From Butyriboletus loyo (taxonomy: Eukaryota; Basidiomycota; Agaricomycetes; Boletales; Boletaceae): DNA of 64,000 nt. The first letter of the stretch is position 1. Every line of letters begins with the position of its first letter. The DNA is taken from assembly GCA_038093515.1 (NCBI GenBank), contig JBBPSI010000051.1:1-64000 (forward strand). Direction: 5' to 3'. Below the pieces are notes generated by a model, which saw only the letters and a program-made list of their open reading frames with translations, did not search any database and was not told the origin of the DNA. The translations under genes were made by a program, and so were the position numbers. Shown in pieces: positions 52,956-64,000 of this stretch.

Positions 52956-53488
52956 TTGGTTCTGTGGTGAGAATACGCTACGACGTCCTGGAAGAGAGAG
53001 ATAAAGAAGGGGGGGATGATCTGTCCTCCCTCGTCCGCTCTCTTATGTGCCCCATATGAAAGCACGTGGCACGCTCGGAGTAATATCGATGTCCGAGGTT
53101 CCTCCGAGCCAGCGCAGAGGGGATATGCCGCTCCACAATCTGTTCAAAAACCGCTGTGAACATGCCAATAGAGTGGCGACCGGTGCGGAGTGCCGCAGAG
53201 GTTGCTCGCACTGGAATTGAGAACTCTTGCCAGTGGCCTGTAATGTTGATGGCAACTCAACGACTGCCAGCATAGTAAAGTGTACGGAACATCACGGATA
53301 ATTTGAAACGGACCCCGGGAAGAGGTGGTGTTTTCGGTGGGGGGGAAATTTAAAAAATCGCAGAGTAAGATCATGACGGTCCCGGAGGACTTCGGTTGAT
53401 TTTTGAATCACGTGACCTGCGCGTACCCAGTAGTTGGAACGCGTCGTGATTTGTTCTTTCTCCTGTGCTTCATTGACACCGAACGAAA
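52956..53488. promoter_or_regulatory. Divergent promoter region GH3 / unknown gene
   Basis: 533 bp between the two start codons. It includes T- and A-rich patches but no clear TATA box. Confidence 0.4.
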
Positions 53489-54501
53489 ATGCACCGCTCG
53501 CAGGTGAGTAGCGGCAGTCTACGTTTCCCCAGACTTGCGTAACAATTCCGTTTCGTCTTTAGCAAGGCCCATCTGCATCCACTTCAGCAGGAAGCTTCAA
53601 AAGACAGCTCTCACCTGACATGGCTGTTGCACAGGGAAGCACCGTTACGTCCAAGAAAACCTCGCGCCGTCCTACAAAACGAGTCAGGCCATCCCCGGAA
53701 ATACCACAGCCTACCCGCACGACGCAGAACACAGCACGTTCCATGCCAACCTCGCCAGTCAAGTTACCCAAGGCACGCATGCCAGCTTCCGCAAGCGACC
53801 AAACGATCAAGACAGGCGAGCAAAGCCGACCAGGAATACACCAGCCCGTAATTGCTCCCCAACCAAGCGTAACACCGAATGCAACTTTCTCTGGCAACTT
53901 TGATTTATATGGAATGTACTTGCCCTTCCTCGCCAAACTCTGTTTACCACCAGGAGCAACGACACCCGATTATTCCGCCGTATACGACAGGATCCTCGCT
54001 TCCCAGGCCAAACACGATTACACCGCACGCTGTTTTATCGCACCTCAGAAGGCATCCTCGTCTCCCGCGCCTCATGGTCGGTTTGAGAGCTTGTCTGTGT
54101 TGGACCCTATGGCCGAACGCCCATTTGACATCACACTCGATTCCTTCACGCACAAGAAATCCCTCACGTTCACCCCCACTGAGCGATCGTCTTTCCAGGC
54201 CCCTGAACACAGCACCCCAGGGCCCGGTCTCGTTTGCCACACCGGACTACTCCCGGTCTGTGGTATAAAGAGTGCCAAGGGTGTTTTCAAAATAAAGCGC
54301 GTCTGGGAAAACGAACAGGACGGTTCGGTAAAGGAGCTCTTCGAAGGTTTCTTTTCCTTCAGCGTGTGCTATGACAGCATGTACCGAAAGGCGGGCCATG
54401 GCAATGGAGCCAAGTACAAGTTTGCCTTCTGGGGAGTAAGGGCCATGAAGGACAACACGGGCAAGGAGATCGGTCTAGGACCGAGCAAAATCATGTGGTA
54501 A
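53489..54501 (+). CDS. Conserved-looking 317-residue protein, function unknown
   Basis: Exons 53489-53503 (15 nt: MHRSQ) and 53563-54501, phase 0. The N-terminal 120 residues are basic and disordered (KKTSRRPTKRVRPSPEIPQP). The C-terminal part is globular, with blocks NFDLYGMYLPFLAKLCLPPG, YTARCFIAPQKASSSPAP, HTGLLPVCGIKSAKGVFKIK and ELFEGFFSFSVCYDSMYRKA, ending in GLGPSKIMW. There is no signal peptide or membrane segment. I do not recognise the family. Codon usage and the splice pattern look like a real gene. The basic N-terminus may be nuclear-targeting. Confidence 0.7.
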
Positions 54502-56082
54502 ACCGATGTTTGAAAGGTGGGATGTATTACTTAGCAGGTGAACTTTGTCATTCTATTCATGTCCCTTTCTCGATTTGTGGAAAGCACCATTGCTTTCGTT
54601 TTGCACTCCCGAATCCTTTCAAATGTCGGTCAACTATGGCGCATCATGCTGTGATGGTAGCTAAAATGCAGGCTTGAATCTTCAAACGGGTGAGTCGTTC
54701 ATACCGATTGACAATGAGCGAGCCAGACCCGGTGTCCTTGAGGATGCATGCATGTGCGGGAAAGACACAACACAGCATTAGTCCGTGTAAATCCACGTTC
54801 ATCATGAGCGATCATCTATATCTCATCCATCACGGCCACGTCGAGAGATTAATGTATCAGAGCTAGGCATCTCGACCGTCGAGCTCATGAACGGCGTGTT
54901 GTTCACGACGATCCGAAACTCTTCTCTCGTGCGGAGGTTACCCATCATGCGTACTTGGCAGAGTTATCTTTCCGAACCGTGGACCGGGAACCCGCTTCGT
55001 TGGCGGCGCCCACGCTGATGTGATGTTGGTGTCGGGGAAGCGGGTTACGAGGCGGGTTCAGGCTCCCCCACATCGAAAAGAACGATCGGTCCCCGATTTC
55101 AACCGTTCCCAAATCTTGTGCGTCACGAGACGCAAACTCGAGGCTGCCAGCCAGCACGTAGTGCCACATGGGTCTTTCCACACTATTCACCGGACCGACG
55201 TGCACGACGAATTCACGTCCGAGTCATCGCACACGCTCTGGAGAAGATATTTGATTTGCGAAATAAGAGAGGCCGGCGATGTCACGTGATGGAGGCGAGT
55301 GATTATGATTATGATTATGATTATGTATGTTGAGGATATATAGATCGCAGGACGCGGCGAGTACGAAGATGTACGCTGTTTATCGGGATCGGAGGGCCGT
55401 GCGAGGAGGAATCGGGTGGATTTCTAATCGTTGTTAAAGTCGGACTTGGACGCGAACGCGGTGAACTTACGGACAGAAAGCGGTGAAATTAGACTTGACT
55501 GCTTTCCAGCCGCGTCCGATCAGATTGGATTGGATTGTAACCCGTGAATGTTCGACACCGAGAGAGTTGAATGTGTTCGTTGTTGAATGCGGGTAGAGGG
55601 AGTGAGTGGTAGGCGGTCGTGGAATACACGACACGAAAAAAGACGTCTGGGAAATCATCTCGTCGTCGGGTTATAGGCTGGACTTGGGCTTTAGCAGACG
55701 CTACGAGGACAAAGAGGTTTGGTCTTCAGGGTTTCATCGTCACTTTATCGTCTGGGCATTTCGTGCACTCGAGAACGTGACATAGGACGCCGACGCGAGT
55801 GCCTCTACGACGAGTGCGCGGGCTCAGATGAAGCGACTCGAAGTAAGCCCGAGAGGGATAATCGATGATGTTGGGTGGTGTCTCGGGCGAGTAGCTACCG
55901 CGAGCCCCACCATAGACGAGCTTATCAGGACTCAAACTTGATAGTGCTGCCACGGGCCACGGGGTAAGATGAACTCTTCCAGATAAACGTGATTCAGAAG
56001 AGTATCTACATGGTAACGGATCATGTAAGTCAATGGGTGCCATCGCTGGTACCTGCGCCGAAACACATCCACGAGGGAAACG
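54502..56082. other. Intergenic with one 105-codon minus frame
   Basis: Largely without genes. A GATTAT hexamer run lies at about 55300-55325. A minus-strand frame at 55729-56043 (MAPIDLHDPLPCRYSSESRL start) has a coherent composition but no family match and could be an extra exon of the WD40 gene or a small gene. Confidence 0.35.
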
Positions 56083-58243
56083 CTATCGAAAGGATGGTCT
56101 TGCCTGACTGTCGCTGATGTGATCGAATGAGTCCAACTCGGATAGGTAAGTGAAAGGAAGTACGCGCACCATTAGACGGACCGGCCCGGCGGAGGGTGGA
56201 GATGGATCATTCATTTGTTGGGCCTAATACGAAATGAGCTTTTATAACATGGTACATAATAATCAGAAAAAGACGAACCGAGGCTGTTTGCGTTTGATCT
56301 GTAGAGCCTTGTCCACTAGGAACAGCATTTTTGTCTGGATTGCGGGGGTCAGCAGCCTTGGTACTAGGTGGTTTATCCTGTAACATCTAATGAGTCGTTC
56401 GTTGCACTGATAAACTCGAGGATCGACGGAACCTTTGGTTTTGGAGCATATTTTGCGACCGTTCGCTAAGATGATGTGTTAAACGTACCGAATCCGATTG
56501 TGTATGGAGACTCGGAGCACTCACTCGCCTACGTTGACCTGCAGCCATCCACGATGGACCCTCATTCATGTCGTCTACTCTCGCCGGCGACTGGGAAGGA
56601 GATTGATTACCGGGATGCGAAGGCGGCTTTCTGGGAACAAGACGGGGCGTGTGTGAAGTGGGGCCCTTCAAGTTCTCGCTCTTCTTGATCTTTGTTTTCA
56701 CCCATTCTTTGAGCTTTGGAACGCCACGAGATGGCTCGGCAGTGTTGAAATGTTGCCGTGGATGTAGCGATGGAAGGGAGGTCACTGGTAGATCTGACGA
56801 GTGCCCCACCCCAGAGACTGCTGTAGATGGTGGCTGCAGCAGCGTCAACACGGAAGTAAGAGGAGAATATAGTGACCACTGACCTCGTCGAAGTTGAATT
56901 CGGGAGCGGTCGCGCTTGGCAGCACGTCAACCTACATGATCGTGAGAACTCACGTCGAATGGGAAAAGAACGAATGGATACCTCGAGATCACTATTGCTG
57001 TCTCCGCCATGTATCTTGGGCTCGGTTGGGTTTGATTTCCTGTGGTCCTCCTGGTGTATGTACAACTGAGGCAGTCAGCACAGCTTATGTTGGTCATGGA
57101 ACAGTGAATCCTACCGGATTAGAGCTGGTTGGTTTACTGTCCTGACTACCAAGGGTCGCAGGCGGCTTGGTTGGTTGTTGTTCGTTGCGAGTAGATGTCT
57201 AATATTGTGTCAACATGGAACATGACATGGTGCTGGGCTGACAGGCTAACACGGCAAATACACAAATACTTACCTGGAAAGGACCATATGACTCGGGGAG
57301 AATATGACCGAGGTCACGCACAGAGACTTTCCCGTCACCTCGTCCAGTTGCCAGAAAGTATTTGCCTTGGGAGAGGGCGATTGAGAATATTGGATCACTC
57401 TCCTGGATGGCAGGGCCAATCTGGGTGAGAGTTGATGTGTCGAGGAAGAAGATGGAAGACCATCCGTATGCAGCGATAAATTTACCGTTTGCTGCTAGAG
57501 TGATGGACCGAACCCTGCGGAAAACTGGTGATTTGGCGAGCTGGGCCCCTGTGGAGATAGCAAACGACTTGACTCTGTTGTCCTTTGTTGCCACAAAGAT
57601 TTGTTGGCCATCGTTGGACCATCCAAGAGGAGTGACTAGGAAAGACGAGGTTGTTTCAGTCTCGATGGTGATGAGCGCATCGCCGTTGCGACTGTCGAAA
57701 ACGCAGATCGAGCCTCGATAGCAAGAAGTGGCGATGCGTTCGCCTTCTGGTGAGAACTTGATTCCATTGACCTCGCCATCATGTCGGAGCGGGCCAATGA
57801 GTCTCTCCCCTGTCCTTATGTTCCAGATATTCGCCTCCTTTCTTGCAGTCCCAGTGGCAAACCTTGTCGAATCTGGGGAGACATCAACCGAATTCACTGG
57901 GTTTCCCCCCTCCACGTTGACGACCTTTGCATGCACCTCCGCATCCCATACGGCGGCGCCTGCATTGGTCCCACACAGTATCCAATCATGATCTCTTGAC
58001 ACAGTCATGGCATACAAGATCATCCCTGTTTCCTTTCTGAGCTCTTGACCATTTTCAAGTTCCCATCGTCGAATCCAATGGTTACTCCCGCCGAAAAGAT
58101 ACTTTCCGTCAGACTGGAATGCGACCGCCCACACTGTATCAGAGCGACCGGTGTCAAGTACTGTTGTTGGGTCTTGCCGGATTGTCAACACTCAACGCTG
58201 TCACTGTTCGGAGCTACTACACACCAGTCTTTGTCGACGACAT
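56083..58243 (-). CDS. WD40 repeat protein with disordered C-terminus
   Basis: The ATG at 58243 (MSSTKT) joins through a short intron beginning GTGTGTAG to VLTIRQDPTTVLDTGRS, the only phase that avoids a stop. A block of five or more WD40 repeats follows to 57199: VWAVAFQSDGKYLFGGSNHW, VNSVDVSPDSTRFATGTARK, VNGIKFSPEGERIATSCYRG and IFSIALSQGKYFLATGRGDG. The repeats would form one beta-propeller used for protein interaction. Short exons then encode a Pro/Ser-rich tail (RGVPKLKEWVKTKIKKSEN and on), with the last plausible stop at 56083. The tail splice sites are tentative. Partners and role are unknown. Confidence 0.75.
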
Positions 58244-59703
58244 CCTCAGCGATGGTACAGTACTGTCGTGGAATTCGAAAAGTGCAAGGAAGATGGTTTC
58301 GGTTCACTCCTCCATAAACACGTTTCCTTATTCTTCATTTAAGTCGCAACCGCCTCGTGCTTTGGGCGCTTATTCTTACTCGGATCCCTCGTTGCGAAGA
58401 CTCAACTCCCGTGACATTTTGCCTCATTGCCAAGGGTGGTCCTACTCTGAGATTTGTGAGTGTTCATCATATCTTGACTGCAGCACTCGTTTCACGACGG
58501 TTACGATCCATCAGATCCACTCGCGCCACCCCGCTTCCAGAGGTGCGTGCATTCCATCACCCTTCCGAACAGGGAGCGCTCTCACTCTAGGAGCACCTTT
58601 TCCACAACATGGGAGACGAATGATTGCACCACCCGAACCCGAACCGCGTCACACTCACATTCAATGGGACAGCCTCCACATTTTCGTGTTCGCTGCTCGG
58701 ACAAGTGGATGTTACACCTACGTACATGTCTTTCCGGAGCTCGAACGATTGCACCCATATATAAACTTCGTTGACGCCAATAACGCCTTTGGGCGACCAA
58801 CGACAGGTCCCCAGATCCATCACGGGTAAACTGTATCATCCGCACGTAAGCTACAAATGCCCTTGGTGCCGCTCGAGCACTATTGCTCCGCGTTCTACCA
58901 ATGCAGCATGCGATCAACTGCGTGTCGCGTTCTCGTACTTTTTCCTTCCGAGGCAATTTTAAAGCGCCGTATTTCGATACTCCGATGGCACAGCCAAGAT
59001 CGACAGCCGTTTTCACCAACTCTCGCGGTATCTCGGCTTTCTATACTGATGTCAACGGTTGGTCCGGGCTGGCAGACATTGACGCAACGTGTAACGAGTA
59101 TGTATGCGTATGCTGCCATCCTTCATGACGATCGATCGACGCTGACGAACTGGCTAGACATAGACATGAGTGCTCCCTGTAACCACTGACGCACCTCTCG
59201 TCTTGCTCGCACTATGTCTTGATTTGGTGGTATCTCGTGCTTATTTATATAGGGGTGTGTCGGCGATACGTCGTCGGTGACCTCGTTGACCGCGAACGGC
59301 GAGAAGGACATCCGTATCGGATGATTCACCAACATATCTTATTCGCAGTCAGTCGAGTCGGCATGTGTGCATTGCAGTTCTCCTCGAAGCAGTACTGATC
59401 GCGACTGGTGGCTGTGGAAATGGTGAACAAGGACGGGCGACACGGGATCGATCTGTCCGGTTTGTGATGTAACATCCATCGTTTCGTCCATCTATTCCTT
59501 TGCATGCTATTGCCATGTCTCCGTGATGACCTCGTTTCAGTTTTTGTTCTCGCTTTATCATTCTTTTAGGTATTTGTCGTTGTACACTCTACGTCTCTGG
59601 TTATATACCCCCAACGATGGTTTATGATTTATCGATGTCTAGATGCCTTGTACCGTCGATGTCTCTCACCAGATGGAATGAAGTCGTCGCGTTACCTACA
59701 ACA
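58244..59703. other. Intergenic, no gene recognised
   Basis: 1.46 kb. A plus-strand frame running to 58829 overlaps the WD40 gene end-on and has no recognisable domain. I see no repeats worth naming. Confidence 0.35.
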
Positions 59704-61420
59704 CTAAGAAGCGTGATCACAACACGGTTTGGGTAGGGCCTCCTCGTATACGACGCACCATCCCTCTTTTTTTTCAAGTGGCGACCAGCCCCCAAGTCCA
59801 AAATCATGGTCGAGGCTTCGCCGCACAGAGGATATGTATGGTCCTTCTTGGTGAGGTAGTGTGGCTGAAGTAAATCCCCCGACGGGCGGAACCTTGCGTA
59901 GGAACAAGCACGTGCGATGGAGAATAGTGATTACTGCATCATGATTGAGTGGGCCACCTTCGCTTTCCTCGAAACGGGGCCGCTTAGATCCAGTGAAGAA
60001 ATCGACTTCGGCGGCGAGTGAGCTGTGCGCCTTGCGTTTAGCATACAAAAGTTGCCTGCCGACGAGCTCGGAGAGCACGGAAACGCATGCACGGAGGTCA
60101 CTGTAATAGGGGGTGATGTCGTCAAGGTGGCTGGAGGATGTCATCCAACCTTCTTTGCGGTGTGCACACGTGTCAAAATCATCACCGTCATACCACTCCT
60201 CCAAGACCAATTTGGCCGAGTCCTCGCGAAGCTTGCTATGCGGACCGGCGTAGAACGTGACGATCCAACACAAGAGGTAGACGAGTGATTCGAGATCATG
60301 GGTAGCAGTGTGCTGTGCGGGTTTATCACCGACAGCGCAAAGTAGCTCAACGGCCATAAATGGAAGTGTACCCTGTTCAATTGTATGCATCAAGAATGTC
60401 CCGAAGATGATTTTAGCCAAATGGACTCACTGTACGGTATCCAGGTCCTACTATGCAATTTGATCGATCCACCTTAATCGCATCATCAACGAGCAAACTC
60501 TGCACCCTAACGGTACCATCCGGGAATATTTCCTCGTACACCATCATGGCGTTGTTAATGCTGATATCTCGATGTAAGATCCCAAGAAGCCATATCTATT
60601 TGTGGGCTGCTTATTGGTCAGGAACCATACTATATCACTGCGATAAACAGATCTCTTGCCGATAACAAGATCAAGCAAACAAGTTACGACCTCTAGCGGA
60701 CTTGCAGCGTGCATGATTGGACGTCCGGCAGGGGTAAAAACGAGTCGTCGGTGGACACGACGATCACAGTACTGCTTGTAATGAGACATGAAGGCCTGAG
60801 GGCGGCGAAGTGAGGTTGAGTCATCCTGACCATCCCGTTGGACGGTCCAAGCCTTCTCCACCTTCGGAACACAAGTCAACGTTTTTCAGTTCCTCCAAAA
60901 TCTCCCCTTCCGACGACTGGCGCTCCACGAATATTTGACTACGAAGACGTTCTTTGGATCACTACCCCCCGGAACAGACTTTGGAGACAAACCAGACATG
61001 AGTGGCACGACCCCGAATGACACTGCTGGAGAAATACTTGGCAATGACGATATATTGTGTGTCGCCCACGGTGATGACAGGGTGGAGTCGGCAGTCGAAC
61101 GTGACATCCATCCCCAACCACGAAGTCGGAGTGAATGCGGCAGCACAAAGGATGCGAAGGAGTGGACGGGGGATTCATGCAGGACATACGAGCAGGAATA
61201 CACACCGCCAGTGCGGTCGTACATGTACAGACGATATTGGCCACTGTGGAAGGAAAGCGAGTACGAGAATGCTCTGTTGGGCTGTACGTTGCTAGCGCCT
61301 TACATTCGATCTGCGAAGTAATATCTAGTGTCGCACTTCTGGAAGTCAGCTCCGCAGTCATAAGGACATCTGCCCACTCCAGAGTTTGAGAGGCGCCGTC
61401 TGCGGGTTGTCGTACCAACA
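59704..61420 (-). pseudogene. FunK1-type protein kinase, probably frame-broken
   Basis: FunK1 kinases are a fungal family. The minus strand shows, in order: LYMYDRTGGVYSCSYVLHE near 61240-61160; FTPTSWLGMDVTF and YIVIAKYFSSSVIRGRATHV; VFVVKYSW; a middle part RRLVFTPAGRPI; the catalytic loop LHRDISINNAMMVYEEIFPD at about 60540-60580; VDDAIKVDRSNCIVGPGYRT; and GTLPFMAVELL with HDLESLVYLLCWI. The C-terminus is complete to 59704. Between VLHESP and LCAAAFTPTS the frame changes without a usable intron, so a small indel has probably broken the gene. A sequencing error or an odd splice cannot be ruled out. The 5' exons are unclear. Confidence 0.65.
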
Positions 61421-62130
61421 CGCTGCCAGGTTTGAGCTTGGCTACACTACTCGACAGAGACTGGGTAGCCGCCGCCGAAGACCAGAGTCTCGGAGGGATT
61501 TCTTGCTTAGGTTGGCGAGTGGGCCCTGATGTAGGTACACCAGGGTCTGAGCGTGATACTGAAGATGAAGGAAGGAAGGGGGCAATGTGTGGGGCCCGGG
61601 GATGAACGTGGCGGGAGTTATTAATAATCTGGCAGAAGTGGATGCCGTGTCGTCCGTATTCGAAGGCAAAGAGGGGGAATCAGGAGCTGGGTTAGCGGGA
61701 GAACTAGTCATGAATGTGTTGAATCCCTTCTCCTCTTGTTCTGGAGGGAGTCTCGGTCGTCCTTGTGATCCCGCCGCTTTATGCAGTATTGGTGGCAGAT
61801 ACCGTGGATCCCATTGTTTCGTCGACGAGTCATATAACGGCTGCTTATCGGGTCCCTTCAGCAGTAAGTCAGCGTTGGGGACTACCGGTAGGATTTTGTC
61901 GGGAAACCAGTGATGTCGCCATTATAGATGCTGCTCGGAAGCGTACCCTCGTCAAAAATGCTGGTGCCCAGTTCTGAGCGAAAGTTCACCTTTAATCTTG
62001 CAGTATCGAAGGTTTTCATTGTTCTAGGCGTTTCATCTGCCAGAGCGGGTGATGTTGGGCGCTCTTCTCACCCAGCGGTAGTGCCAAATGCAACCAAAGA
62101 CAAATCCAATCCGACCGTCTAAAAAACCCT
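61421..62130. other. Accessory sequence, no gene recognised
   Basis: Short frames on both strands, one possibly the N-terminal part of the FunK1 gene (61442-61711, minus). Nothing firm. Confidence 0.3.
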
Positions 62131-62400
62131 GGTAGTTCAATACTTCCACGCTCGTTTCTCGAGAGCTGAGTGATCTTGAGGAAGCGATTTCGCGGCAGAG
62201 GGATGCTGTTAACCTGACCCCTGACGTCCGGGGCTTTCCTGGCTCACAAAGAGTTCTCTCAGCTTCGCGTATCGGCACGGTAGTCATACTTGACGCTGCA
62301 GGCGATGCGTTGATAATTCTTGCTGATCTGTTCATATCCCGCTTCCTAATCCGCGGGTCTGAAGAATGCAGTGAAGAGTATGCTCGTGCGATAGGGAGGG
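62130..62400 (+). pseudogene. Remnant resembling TPR repeats of CHAT-type proteins
   Basis: The plus strand reads ELSDLEEAISRQRDAVNLTP, followed after disrupted sequence by ALIILADLFISRF. The first block is the typical start of the tandem TPR repeats found in Agaricomycete CHAT-domain proteins (DLE/DLDxAIxxQRxAVxLTPD), and the second fits the LNNLGxSFxSRF segment. Only about one unit is seen and no long frame continues. Confidence 0.45.
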
Positions 62401-63690
62401 GAATCCTGATCCTCGGGGGGGCGTCAACTGGCAGTCCATCCTGGATTCCCTCGCTTTCTCTGTACGTGATGTCCTGTCAAGCTGATGTCCTCATCTTCAT
62501 CTTCCGAACAGACTTCTCACGCATTTTTTGGTGTCCGACTGAGCCATTATGCCGTTGGTCTTTACGGCACTCAGTCTTCGGAACCTGGGAACAAAGTGTT
62601 CGATTTCGTCACTCTCAGCATTCCTGATCCGTCACCCGGATACAATGCCACATCTAGTGGCAATCTCCGATCTGTCCCACACCCAGTTGATGCCATCGGA
62701 GCTTTTCGGATGTCCGGTGCAATGGTCCCCTGACGGAGTCGTTTTTGAAATCCGGACTTGAACCCGTTGTTGCAAGACGATTGTCGACGACGTCGCTCTC
62801 ATTCCATTGAGTTTCTGTATGTGATTGTGAACGTCCAAAAAAAAATGAAGAACGGCTGCTTTACAGTCACACGTCCACGTCTCCGACTGGATCCAGATGG
62901 CAACGGGGAGCTTCGCACTCCTCGGGCTATACATTTGCATGCAATTTTAACTTGTTAGCCCCTTAGGGATGCCTTCGAAGGGCGTTCGGTCGCGGTCTTG
63001 CAACTCACAAGCGATCCCTATGGAAGTGCGCGGTGTTGCCGTTGACAGGACATCCGACCGCCTCTACCGGGAGCCAGATGAGACCCGGAAGCGCGTGTCT
63101 TTCCCGATCTCAGGTTCTCCACGACACGAGCACATACCTACTTGATGAGCTGACACTTCTCGAGAAGAGCGGCGGCGGAGCGAATGGTATCGGCGCATTT
63201 CTGGACGAGACCGTCGCCTTCCTCTCGGTAGTTCGTACCGACGCCGTAGACTCTTCAGCACCTTCCAACCGAGATCAGCAACAAGAAGTCCAAACGCGAT
63301 ACAGAAGACTTACAGACAGGTGTACCCCAACCACCGTTGCACCACCCAGATACCCGATCCACATAAAGACCATACATACCTCGCACGCAGGACGAGAAGG
63401 GAAAGAGAAAAAACGTACCTACTGCACGCCCCGCCTTCACCAGCCCCGATCTACGTTTACCTGGCCCTAAAACTCGTATTCGCGTCGTTCTGTCTCGAAG
63501 AAGAGTTTGGTATATAATCCGAGGAAAAGGATGGTGTGTGATGACTGCGTTGATATAGTCTGGGGGATAACCTGCTCGCGTGTGAAGACGATGGATGGAG
63601 CGGGACGGGACTAGCGGGACTCAGTACTACTGGAACACACGTACGTCGAATATCCCCCAGAACGGGCACGATCAAATCGTCGATGGTTCC
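62401..63690. other. Accessory sequence, no gene recognised
   Basis: Several frames of 80-145 codons overlap on both strands. None shows a domain I know. Confidence 0.3.
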
Positions 63691-63953
63691 ACCGTCTGCT
63701 TCTGGCGGCGCGCCACCGCAGCCCTTCGTCATTCTTGTTCCCTCGACCCCCCAGAGGGTCCGCGAGGCCTTGGCGACTCGCTCATCGCATCCTCTCGAAA
63801 GCGCTACGTCTGCAAGCGAATATCACGTAGACTACTGAGTCGGTCCGGGGGAGGATCAGTGGGAAGCAGCTCGTCGAAGGCACGTTCGACTTGCCGATTC
63901 CGTACTACGACGGTGTTCACAACATGTCCGAACCCACAATCCTCGCATTCCAT
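63690..63953 (-). other. Possible gene start near the right edge
   Basis: The minus strand from ATG 63953 reads MECEDCGFGHVVNTVVVRN then ELLPTDPPPDRLSSLRDIRL, loosely like the leader of Agaricomycete F-box proteins. Another coherent stretch, TKGCGGAPPEADGGTIDDL, follows in a different frame before a GTACGT donor at about 63645. I could not join them with certainty. Confidence 0.25.
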
Positions 63954-64000
63954 GAGACCGCACATACACGTACACAATGCACATACATATACTGTACATT

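Noticed and set aside
58119..58829. 236-codon plus-strand frame
   Set aside because: Overlaps the WD40 start on the other strand and has no domain or plausible composition.

Overview
The window is nuclear DNA from a filamentous basidiomycete, most likely an Agaricomycete. The evidence is dense 45-75 bp introns, a Clp1-like (clampless) gene, a FunK1-type kinase, three cerato-platanins, SRPK, Rpf2 and Aur1 orthologues, and solo LTRs beside a Tc1/mariner relic. No species name is supported by the sequence alone. Gene models were built by hand from reading-frame continuity, splice-site phase and family motifs.

Layout. 0.15-4.6 kb: a repeat protein with dsRBD-like units, a Clp1-like gene, and a decayed copy of the first gene. 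5-16 kb: metabolic genes. These are a PhyH-type dioxygenase, Aur1 (inositol phosphorylceramide synthase), a METTL7-like methyltransferase, and two intact homocysteine synthases (Met17) arranged tail to tail, with a broken METTL7 copy between them. 16.6-23.9 kb: a gene-poor transposon island. It holds seven solo LTRs, six of one family and one of another, each with an exact 5 bp target duplication, plus a Tc1/mariner element that was invaded repeatedly. DNA outside the younger LTRs is almost free of CpG. 23.9-30 kb: a cerato-platanin cluster. Two copies sit in the arms of a 1.66 kb inverted duplication and a third lies between the arms beside an Mcp1-like fragment. A small inverted-repeat element adjoins the right arm.

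31-58 kb is mostly conserved gene space: a Ser/Thr-rich single-pass membrane protein, Rpf2, a two-finger C2H2 transcription factor, SRPK kinase, a coiled-coil/Arg-Asp repeat protein, a GH3 beta-glucosidase, a lineage protein of unknown function, and a WD40 protein. A 4.7 kb stretch (37.8-42.5 kb) has no gene I can recognise. 58-64 kb is a degraded accessory edge with a FunK1 kinase (frame problem), a TPR-like remnant, and a possible gene start running off the right end.

Functional links. Met17 makes homocysteine, and homocysteine feeds the SAM pool used by methyltransferases such as the METTL7-like protein; the adjacency of the two is duplicated here. Aur1 and the METTL7-like protein share a 471 bp divergent promoter. 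GH3 and the unknown 317-residue protein share a 533 bp one. The strongest leads for follow-up are the layered transposon insertions with a CpG-mutation signature, and the two cerato-platanins whose coding 3' ends differ far more than their near-identical flanks.
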